NCBI GenBank assembly: GCA_029465975.1
Contig: CM055736.1
Location: forward strand, 8,818,207-8,882,206
Direction: 5' to 3'
DNA: 64,000 nucleotides
DNA from: Dallia pectoralis
Taxonomy: Eukaryota; Chordata; Actinopteri; Esociformes; Umbridae
Positions 12,701-24,700 of this stretch are shown in pieces (the stretch's first letter is position 1; the number at the start of each line of letters is the position of its first letter). The notes beneath the pieces are model-generated. The model saw only the letters and a program-made list of their open reading frames with translations. It was not told the origin of the DNA and ran no database searches. The translations under genes and the position numbers were made by a program.

Positions 12701-15700
12701 GCGATGCAATCTGTCCCACTGCTGAGATTCTGACTGGAAGATTGGTGGCACGTGTTGTGTACAGTTGTTCATCCTGCTTTGCGTAGCTGAACATGTGACT
12801 AAAAGACAGACCTGAAATTGCATGTAGGGAAAATATTTTCTCCCCCCAAAAACCTTTCAGAATAATTACTTTCAACAGTGCACAATGTATTTAGGGATTT
12901 AAGTGTAGTTGGCATCTAAAAGAAACTACTCAGATACACCGACAAGCACGCGAGCCGTACATTTGAACCTACAGGGGGAATTGAAAACAATATAATTGAA
13001 AATCTCGTTAACAGGAAATAGTTCTTGCAATATGGTAGCGAAGTGCATATGTTAGACTTATGTGTTAGTGTTTCTTTTCCTCAGAGCCCATCCATGGTTT
13101 CTCCATCTGCACGCTCACATCAGGGATGATAGTGAACCAATGTAGACTCGTCACCTTCCCCAGATCCGCCAGGCAGAAGTGGGAGGGGCAACAGGTAGAG
13201 TGTCTAAAAATAGATTTAGCATATTCAAAATAGTTGAGGAAATGTCAAATGGTTTGTGAAGTGTTCATCATCATCGAAATTATTTGTAGAACCGATCCAC
13301 CCTTAAAAAAACAACCGCAAAAGTGTTCTTCAAAGAATGCTAAAGGGGTTTGTCGAATACATTGTGTACCTGGGTAGGTGTACCTGTTTGTTGTTTTTAT
13401 CGTACACTATTGCACTAGGTTCACAACAATAACTGTACACACCTCACTTCCACAGAACAACTGGAATGAGACGAGGTACAGTCAGATGCATACTTTTAAC
13501 AACAATATAATAACATATAATCAAACAAAGCAAGCAAAAAAAACAATATACAAACAATGGGCCTTCAATCAAATGAAGATATCTGCCAGTCAGTGTGACA
13601 ATTCATCAAACACACCATATAATAGCTGTTACATTCTCTGTTTCTCTGTCTCTCGAAAGGTTGAGGTTGTGGATGATTTTGCTGAGGTATGGCCAGGTCA
13701 ATATGTCCACGTCACTCTGAGATCGTATCCAAGCTACTGCGGGGTTACTTGGTCAACTACTTACAGTGTCCCAGGTAAGGTTGACAACTCGATCAAAGCC
13801 TCAAATGAAGATAAAACAGAACCGGCGTCTTGCACAGACAGAGTCACTGAACCTGTCTGTACTTGACTCTGATCATTTACGTTTTTGAGTGATGTAAAAT
13901 AATACGGCCCAGTATAGCCTTACATGCACACCGCCTACTACCTCAGCTCAAAAATATCACAATCTCCGATGAGCGTTAGCTTTGGTGTGTCGTCTTTTTA
14001 TGATTTGTGACTCCACTACAAAAAAATGTATTACGTATCAACATAATGCCAATTTAATGATTAGTAAAAATAAATAAATATTGATTTAGTTGGTATTATT
14101 TTATGCATGCAAAACTCACACATGATCCCAACGATCTCTGAAACATTCTTCCATGCAACCATTTATAAAATTAAATATCTGTGCGAAGCCAGATACGCAA
14201 TATAAATAATAGGAAAACCGGATATTGCAATGAGAAGTCTCTCAGTCTGGTTTTTAGCTAGCGAAGGAGTTTAAGGCTAGCTAGTATAAACGAGAAGGGA
14301 CTTTTTGATTCAGGGAACATCTATCCTGCCATTGGTTATCGTCAAACTCTGTCACCGCTGGCTCGCTGGCAATTAGCATAAACATGAACATCTCAACTTT
14401 GAAATTCTCGCTCTCATTGGAAATTAAGGGTAGCTTGTCTCTAATCGGAAATGAATGGTAGCTTGTCTTTAATTGAAAATGAATGGTAGCTTGTCTCTAA
14501 TTGGAAATTAATGGTAGCTTGTCTTAAATTGAAAATGAATGGTAGCTTGTCTCTAATTGGAAATTAATGGTAGCTTGTCTTAAATTGAAAATGAATGGTA
14601 GCTTGTCTCTAATTGGAAATGAATGGTAGCTTGTCTTTAATTGGAAATGAATGGTAGCTTGTCTTTAATTGAAAATGAATGGTAGCTTGTCTTTAATTGA
14701 AAATGAATGGTAGCTTGTCTCTCATTGGAAATTAATGGTAGCTTGTCTCTAATTGGAAATGAATGGTAGCTTGTCTCTAATTGGAAATGAATGGTAGCTT
14801 GTCTTTAATTGAAAATGAATGGTAGCTTGTCTTTAATTGAAAATGAATGGTAGCTTGTCTCTCATTGGAAATTAATGGTAGCTTGTCTTTAATTGGAAAT
14901 GACTGGTAGCTTGTCTTTAATTGGAAATGAATGGTAGCTTGTCTTTAATTGAAAATGAATGGTAGCTTGTCTCTCATTGGAAGTGAATGGTAGGTTGTCT
15001 CTAATTGGAAATTAATGGTGGCTTGTTTCTTTGTAGCTGTACGTCCCCCGCGGTGTGCACGCAGCTTGAGTCCCAGTACTGCATCCCTAACAACCTAAAG
15101 TTTTCCTCAGTATGCGAACATACACAGCTGTGTGTGTAATGTTGGTTTTACAGTGAACAAAGACTTGTTTAAATCTTGGTTTCAGAATGTAGCAGCAAAG
15201 ATCTCCGGTCTCACATTCCAGAGTGCATCAGTAAGTTTGACAGTGGTCCGTATTGTTCTGTGATATAACAAAAATCATGGGCCGTTTCTATGTTCAGTAA
15301 AAAACAACAACAATGTTGTCTTGTTATTTTAATAGCCCACTGATTCTACTTTTCTTTAGGTATGAATCAGCCTTATGACATACATTGACGAGCCAAAACA
15401 TTATGCCTAACATGCTGTTGGTCCTTCGCGTTCCGCCAAAACAGCGCTGACCTGCCGAAGCATGGACATTACAAGACCCCTGAACGTGTCCTGTGGTATC
15501 TGGCACCACAACATTAGCAGCAGATTCTTCCAGTCCTATAAGTTGCGATGTGGAGCCGCCGTGGATCGGACTTGGCCAGAACATCCCGCAGATCGACGCC
15601 CAATCGGGTTGACGCCTGAGGAATTTGCAGACAAGTGCAACGCCTTGAACTCTTCATCGTGTTTCTCAAACATTTCCAAACAACGTGTGGACGTCCACAT

Positions 15701-18700
15701 GAATGCCCGTACCCAGGGTTTCCCAGCAGAACACGGCGCAGAGCATCTCACTCTCTCCAGCGGTTTGTCCCCTTAACAAAACTACATCTTGATGCCGATT
15801 GATTCCCCAGATTCCCGCAGATGTACACGGCCGTCCACGTTACGTAAAAGGACTCATCGGACCAGATAACCTTTTGTCGCTGCTTCAATATCAGTTCAGG
15901 CGCTTGCGTGTCCGTTGTTGGTCGTTACCAATAGGCTGCGAGACATGTGTGATCTTTAATGCCCGGACCCAGTCGTCTGACCATAACAATCTGGCCCTTG
16001 TCAAAGCGCTCGAGTCTTCACTCCTGCCCATTTCTCCTGCATCCAACACGTCGCCTACAGGAGCTGATTGTTCACTTACCGTGTAATCAACCCAGCACAT
16101 GTTAAGAGATCATCGACGTGACAGCTTCACAAAAAGTTTTGGCTCGTCAGTGTGTAGGCAGAGCTTCGAGATGACTAACTGACTGACTGACTGTCTGTCT
16201 GTCTGTCCTCTGCCTTATCCTAGCTGGAAGGCTAGCCTACACCGTAAACTCAGAAAGGAAAGAGCTGGATGTGTCCGTCTCAGAAATGCTGGAGGATCAA
16301 GACTATCAACTGAGGCTGTGTCAGAAAGGGCCTTATACCTGCAGAGACACAGGGTCCAAAACAATGGTAATGTAACAGGAAATGGGGACATAGATCATCA
16401 ATCATTGATATAGATTCAAGGTTATCTCAAATTGCGAGACAGCCGTTAGCCTGCCAGTAATCCATATCAATGATTGCTTTATATCACAAAAACAAATCAC
16501 ACACAATCCCAATCTACAGTTCACCTTGATAATAAGCAGGGTTACTTCCAGAAAATGACTACCTGCCAGTAAGAGTAGTAAAAAAAATTGAGTTAACAGT
16601 AAAAGCAGTGAAACCGTACATGAACCCAGGTTTGACCGTTGTCTATTCTTTTCCACTCTGCTCAGATCAGAAAGAATGACGTGCGGAGGAATGCCACTCT
16701 GACGTATTCCAAACCTTTGCCCTGTCTCTGTATTGAGGTAAGCTGTTGGCTGTTCTTTATCTTGTTTATCCGCTTGTTAGATCATTTTGAATATGACCGG
16801 ACGTCATTTTTACGATCATCTACATTGTTCTATTATTTTTATTGTTATTGTTATTATAAAACAAATCGAACGTGTATCTCACAGGGCTGGTCGGCGACTT
16901 CTGATGCACCCAGAGTTCAAGTCTGTCCCTTCGAAGACCGTGAGTATGTTTCTACTATGTGTGTGAGTGATTCATTTGTTCATCTATTCCAGGGGTCTCC
17001 AACCCTGCTCCTGGAGAGCTACTGTCCTGGTGGTTTTCACTCCAACCCTAATTCAGCACAGCTGACTGGAATAATTAGATAGATCATTACTGAATATCAT
17101 GAAGTTGGAATGAAAACACCCAGGACAGTAGCTCTCCAGGAGCGGGGTTGGAGACCCCTGATTATTCATTCATCTATTTTTTTTATATCTCACAGTGCTG
17201 GAGGAGCTGTGGTTCGGCATCGCGTTTGACCCCATAGAGGCGACGTTGTCTTGGGAACCGGTGTGTCCCGTTGCCGCAGTGATCACACTCTGCCAGAAAC
17301 GAGGGGATAATGAATGTGAAGACCTTGCCGGTTCCTCGCAAATCCCCAACGGGAAAAAAGTAAGGCGCCTCATTTGACCAATCAATGAAAAACAACCAGG
17401 GGGTTGCCAAATGGCCATCTAGTCTGGTTGAAATGATTACTGCATCGAGAGATGTCTTCATATATCTCAAATTTGAGATCCAGCTGTTTTAACCGGTGGC
17501 TTTATCCATGGGAGTCCCTAAAGGTTTTATACTAGGGCCGGACCATTTTATCTGGGCTGTTGCACATACTGTGCTACCTTCCTTATCTACCTACATACTC
17601 TGATGACTGTTGTTTAAACAGCTGGTTTCTCATTTAACCCTGAGATGACCAGCTTGCAAAAAAAAAGTTTTATAAAAAACGAAATATTCAAAATGTTTTT
17701 TTAACTGCTTGGCCCCGCCCCCTGAAACACTGGTATTCTGAAATGTTTTGCAGTTAACATATGTTGACACCAACAAAAACCTGCATTGCTAAACCCATAT
17801 CACCCACCGTCCGATCAAAGTTTAATCCAAAATGTGTTTCCTGTTTCGCTAATAACACATACATGCTGCCAAGTAAAACCATGTACATATAACAATTCTG
17901 ACAACGTTGTCTTTAGGTTACAAAATTTAACCACACCTAATAGAAAAAAATATAAAGGGCATAGTCAAAGGGTTTAGTCAAAGTTTGTCTAATGCACTGA
18001 ATCACATAGCGTCATTATGACCCATGGAATTGATGTTTCTTGGCAAGTTACTATCTGTGCTGTTATAATTTAATATTATATACTGTAAAGCAAGAATATA
18101 ATATTATACGTTTTGTTATTCCGGCTGTTTACCCAAAAACTTTAATGGTAAATATGGGTACAAATGTGCCTTAAGTGTAGTCTCTCAGCTTTAGTTTGAG
18201 GTTATTGTACATCCAAATTTGAGGAAGGTTTTAGATATTACAGCTCTATAATAAGCTTCACTTTACAGATGGACACTGACCCAAAACATTCTGTCAAAGC
18301 AACCTAGGGTTTTTTTAAGGCAACGAAGTGGAATATTCTACAATGGCCGAATCAATCACCTGATCTCAACACGATTGAGCAGGCATTTCACTTGCTGGAA
18401 TACAAAACTTTAGGCAGAAAGACCGACAAACTATCAACAATAATGACAACTGCAATAATGGCCTGACAAAGTATCACAAAGGACAAAACCCGGCGTTTGG
18501 TGATGTCCATGAATTCCAGACTTCAAGTCATTGAATTAACATTTTTATTTACGATTCTGATTGTCCAATATAATTTGAGCCTCTGAAACAAGGGGACTGT
18601 GTATGAATGGTTGCAATTTTGCAGTTTTTGTTCAACCAATTAGAGCTGAGAGTGCACTTAAATTGCATCTCGGTTGTTTCATTTATCCATATATCCATGT

Positions 18701-21700
18701 GATGGCGTAGAGAGTCAAATTTGTTAATTTTCCTGAGTGTGAATGAGGGACATCGACAATGTGAATATTCATTTTGTAAATATATGTGTAGTAATGCATA
18801 TAAATTAGTTCATAAAAATGTACTAATGTGCATTAAATGACTGGACATTTCTTCGTAGAAGAATTTTGTTGCTGATTGTAGTCTTATGGCCTGGCGGTAA
18901 AAACTGTTTGTGAGTCTGGTAGATCATGCCCTGATGTTTCTGTAATGTCTACCAGACGTCATCAGTGTGATCAGATCGTAGCCTGGGTGGCAATTGTCCT
19001 TTATATATTCCATGCTTTCTTAAGGCATTGCGTATGGTTTTTGCCTTGCAAGGAAGAGACTTGGCAGCCAATGATATGTTCCGCTGACTTGCGATAAGAA
19101 GTGGAGCAGCTGCCTTTCCAGGAAGCGATGCAGCTTGAGAGGATCTTTGATAAACACACATAGAAATGGGAAACTGTAGACTCTCTCCACTTCAGCTATA
19201 TCGATGTGTATTTGGGGTATGACCCCCCCTTGCTTCTTCCTAAAGTCCACAGTCATTTCATTGCCCACTCACTTCATCTCTGTAAGTGGTCTTACCATTA
19301 TTCGAGAGCCAGGATGGTGGTGTCCTCCGCAAACTTAAGGAAAAGGTTTGAACTGTGTTCCTGCGTGAACAGGGAGAGCAACAAGGGGCTGAGTATGCAG
19401 CCCTGAGGGGCTCCGGTGCTCAGGGTCAATGCAGAAGATGTTGCCCACTCTCACCACCTTGGGTCTGCTCGTCGGGAAGTTCAGGATCCAATTGCAAAGG
19501 GCGGGTCCTGAGCTTGGGGACAAACCTAGCGGGCAAAATAGTGTTGAGTGATGAGCTGTAGTCCAGATATTTAACATTAGAGACAGAGGGCAGTCGTCTC
19601 GTTCCTCAGCCAGCATCACAGATTGTGCGTGGAAAGAGTTTGTCTGGCTTGTCGGGAAGAGAGGCAACGGGCTGGGCATCACTGCTATTCCTCCCTTTAT
19701 AGCCTGTGATGTGTCGCAGTCCACACCAAGCGTCGGGGATCAGAGCTGTGGTATTTAGACTCCAGCTTTTCCGTATCTCCCTTTGCATCTTCGATTGCCC
19801 TCCGTAGGTCACATTTAGACCACATCAAAGCCTCCAGGTCCCTAGAAATATAGGCAGTGGGCAGTGCTCTGAGCTTAGCATGGAAATCACCATTAACCCG
19901 GGGCTTTTGGCTGGGAAAGGTCCTGACCCCAGGAAGATATATGCAGAGACAGAGTCTGTGTATTCATCGACGTACTCTTCTGCTGCGGCACAGAACATCT
20001 GCAGATTATTTTCAAAGCAGTTCTGGAGTGTGGTGATGGATTCCTCACTGGTTTTTCCTGTTTTCAACGTTGCCTGTAAGTTTTGAGGAGAAGAATTTAG
20101 GTGTGACCCACCTGTCCAAAGGCAGGGCGTGGGAGCTATTTGCAGCTGTTCCGTATTTGTGAATAACAATGGTTGAAAGTCTGATCCCCACGGGTAGGAA
20201 CGTTAATATGCTGGTGGTATTCTTGCTAAAATACTCTCATATTTGCCCTGTCGAAGTCACCAACAACAATAACAGCGGCCTCTGGGTGACTGCTCTCTAG
20301 TCCATTAATTACTCCGAATGGGTCCTCAATCGTGCATGTTTTATCTGCGTGCGGGGGAATGTAGATCGCTGTGACTTCAGCGGAGCTGAATTCCAGAGGA
20401 AGGTAGAAAGGCTGTACCACTTTGGCTAGGAGCTCCAAATCAGGAGAGCAGGGAGTTGAAAGTACTGTAACATCCAAACCCCAGCTAGAGTTAACCATAA
20501 AGCAGACACCCCTCCACCTCTAAGTTTACCTGACTCTAAGTTTGTCTTGCCGGTAGATAAAAAGCCACGGCACGGTCTGCTGGCAACCGTGCCTGTCAGA
20601 CACCATACCCAAGTTTTGGGTAAACGCTAGCGTGCAGCAGTTCGCAGTGTCCAGCTGAAAGACAACGCATGTGTGTAGTTGATCAATTGTATTGTCCAGG
20701 GATTAAACATTCGGAAGTAAATATATATATATATATTACGTTTGCTGTTGGCCAACAGACTTCTTGTCAATGCTAAAACCAGCTAACATCAAGTTGTAAA
20801 TAATTCAATTGTTTTATAACTAAAACTGCCTGTTAAATCAAGGTTTCATCTGATATTACAAAGAAACAGGCCGGTATCCAGGCTATAACATAGACACACG
20901 TTTTACAAGAACAGCCGAAGGTAAATGTTCATATTAAAAACTTTTCTTTCAGATAACATTCTCTGGAGTGGATCCACACCCACAGCTTTGCATGAAGGTA
21001 AGCACCCAGTAGGCTAATCTATGTCGTCCATCTGAACAAAACTTGTTTGAGAGCCCACGGTTAGCTTAACTTCGTGACTGTTTGTGTCATTAAAAATAAA
21101 GGGACATTTTGTAGTAAATTCTGGCCCCCCTGAACACCGAGTTGGATGTTTCCACCGTATGTTCAGGTTTGTCTCTAGCAGCAGACGCTGGTCAGGGTTC
21201 ATCACTTTAGAGGGCAGTAGGTATTGTTCCTGGAGACAGACAGCAGAGAGAACACATCAGGGCAAAAGTGAGATAACGGTAACAAACATAAAGACATTGC
21301 ATTGTATTCTGTCACTAAACACACACATTCATCAACATTGACTTACAGTGACTTTTCATAGCTTAATGTACTGTCACCCTACACGCTCTACCCACTGAGT
21401 AGCAGCTAAAATAATTTGCCACCACACTATATCTATCGCATGTCTTAATCAACTGACAAACGGAGCCTGCAGATCTAAACATTGAGTTAAGCGCATAGAT
21501 CAAATTTGAGTGGAGCAATAACAGCTATAATATCCAGTTAATAAAACTATTTTGGTCACTCAACTACACACGAGAAATGCTTAGGACTGCTATATTAGTT
21601 AACATATTGTGAAAAAAAACGACATCCATTCAAGAGAACGGTGACAGCTCACCTTGGAAACAGAATGTGTTTCATGACTGACCGCTCCGAATTAGAATCA

Positions 21701-24700
21701 GAAAAGTGTTTATTCGCCATTGAATGTGTGAACAGACAAGGAATTTACTGTGGCAGGAAGGTGCTTACATGCAACATAAGAATAGAACAATATAAATTAA
21801 ACTAAAGGGATGAGGGGGTAGAGGGATAGTATGTACAAAGAAATAACAATAAGATACCAAAAAACAACAGTGCAATAGAGCAAGAATGTGGTGCAAATCA
21901 GGCAATGTGCAAAAGGAGTGGGTCAGAGTTCGAGGCTTAAGTGAGATGGGTCATAGTTCAAGGCTTGTGTGCACCCCTGGCCTTGTTGAGGAGGCCAGTA
22001 GCACAGGGGAAGAAACTGTTCTTGTGGCGTGAGGTTTTGGTCCTGATGGACCGAAGCCTTCTGCCGGAGGGGAGTGGATTGAACAGCAAGTGTCCGGGGT
22101 GAGAGGGGTCTGCCACAATCTTCCTAGATCGCCTCAGAGCCTGCGAGGTGTGCAGGTCCTCGAGGCTAGGCAGATTGCAGCCTATCACCTTTTCAGCTGA
22201 GCGGATAATACGCTGCAGTCTGCTCTTGTCTTTGGCTGTAGCAGCAGGGTACCAGATGGTGATGGATGAGGTGAGGATGGACTCAATGATGGCTGAGTAG
22301 AAGTGGACCATCATAGTCTTAGGCAGGTTGAATTTCTTCAGCGGCTGTAGGAAGTACATCCTCTGTTGAGCTTTCCTGGTCAGTGAGCAGATGTTTAAAT
22401 CCCTCTTGAGGTCCTGTGAGAGGATGGTGCCCAGGAAGCGGAAGGACTCTACCGTATTGACGGGGGAGCCACACAGGGTGATGGGTGAGAGTGGGGCTGA
22501 GTTTCTCCTGAAGTCCACAACCATCTCCACTGTCTTTAGAGCATTGAGCTCTAAGTTGTTCTGGCTGCACCAGGTCACCAGTTTGTCAGCTTCCAGCCTG
22601 TAGTCGGACTCGTCCCCACCGGAGATGAGCCCAATGAGGGTGGTGTCGTCTGCAAACTTCAGGATCTTAACAGATGGATGACTTGAGGTGCAGCTGTTGG
22701 TGTACAGGGAGAAGAGCAGAGGAGAAAGGACACAGCCCTGGGGGGTCCCGGTGCTAATGGACCGGGAGTCAGAGACTTGTGACCCCAGCTTGACGCACTG
22801 CTTCCTGTCAGACAGGAAGTCTGTGATCCACCTGCAGGTGGAGTCTGGAACATTGAGCTGGGAGAGCTTGTCATGTAGAAGGGCAGGGATGATGGTGTTG
22901 AAGGCCATGTTGTACAAAGCATTCCAAGACACTGGGCTTTTAATTGATGAATAAGTAAGTGTGTAGTAAGTTATACAGACCCCTCTCACCCCGGACACTT
23001 ACTATTCAATCCACTCCCCTCCGACAGAAGGCTTCGGTCCATCAGGACCAAAACCACACGCCACAAGAACAGTTACGTTCCATGTGCTACTGGCCTCCTC
23101 AACAAGGCCAGGGGTGCACACAAGCCTTGAACTCTGAACCATTCCATTTGCACATTGCCTGATGTTACTTATCTGTATTTTGTTTAGCATTTTGTATATT
23201 ACTGTCCATATAACCCCTCAGCCCCATAGTATAATTTATATTGTTCTATTCACATGTTTTATGTACGCACCTTCCTGCCAAAATAAACTCCTTGTCTGTA
23301 AACTCATTCAAGGCGATTAAACAATTTTCCAATTCTGATACCGATACTAAGAAGGACAACACTGTGTAAAAGAGTTTGGCAAATAAACCCTGTCTCCCCG
23401 TACATAATGAATTCCCTTTCAGTGTGCATGACAAATAGTCTAACAAAAGCCCTTGGCTGTTGTTTTATCCAAGTTTACCACAGATTCTGGATCCTGGATT
23501 CGGTGCCCGTTTGCTGATGGGAATTTTCAAGGTAATTGCTCTGCGTCTAGGATCATGAGTAATCTGTCAATGCCAGATCTCGCGTAAATTGCACCAAAGG
23601 CTATGAGACCAGTTTAAATCCAGTGTTTTTGTTATCCAGCATTGCACTTTAACGAACAGTGCTGATATATGGCAGGCCTGCACTCAAGATGAAACCTGTT
23701 CCACGTCCCTGACGTATATGAACATCTGACGTATATCTATACAGATCTATAGAAATCCACACGCCGCCTCGTAAACCCTGGAACACAATTTGAACCACCG
23801 TCTGTTAAAAACACCCTGGCTGTCGTCTGACCGTGCCGCTTTGCTTTCCAGCCTGGGACCTGGGTGTAGAGGAACGAGAGGGTCACCAGCGGCTGGTTGT
23901 GACATCACGGGTCAAATCTACGCTGTCTCTGCACGTGTGTGTGAAGACGGGGTCCTCCGAATGCCTCCCGGTGCACTCTTCGCTCCCCGTTCACAAGGTA
24001 AATAACTGTTTATGGTATGCAGCGTCAGCCCCACAGATGTTATACAAAATAAGGGCTTGCGATAGAATTAGTGTTGTGTTTAAATTATCAATCAATTACC
24101 AATCGAAGATCTCCTGACTGTTTGAACACTTTTTTGTAGCGTTTGAACTCGAGAAATATTCACGGGAAACCTGTAATTGTAATAATGCATGGATCCCGGG
24201 AAAGAAACACTGTAACCGACATACGAGACAAGGCGCTACGTTTCTCTGATGGGTTTTGTTATTCCTTTACAGGAGAAATCGATTAGTCTCAACCTGACCA
24301 TGAACCTATGCCAGCCGAACACCTGTCTCCAGGTATTTTATATAAACACGGCTCATGACATTACACATGCTCCAGCATACGGTATAGATTGTATCACGGG
24401 CACATGTTGACTGATGACATGTTTTTTGACAGGTGAAAAGGCTTCATGTGAAATACGGCGCCACCATCCTTCACTGCCATCTAAAATGCTGTAAGTGGTG
24501 TGTTTATTTATTTTGCAATAGTGATTTATTGAGGGGTTAGCTCATAAAAAAACGGTTGTCACCGGAATTCTGTAACTCAGATTCTGCGAGTGTAGTGGAC
24601 CCCAATAGGTGAGGCTCTGATCCTACTAATTTGCCCTTGATGCACTGGGGCAGCCTGTCTGAGATTTAAATGTACACACTCGGAGTCAGCCAATGAGAGT

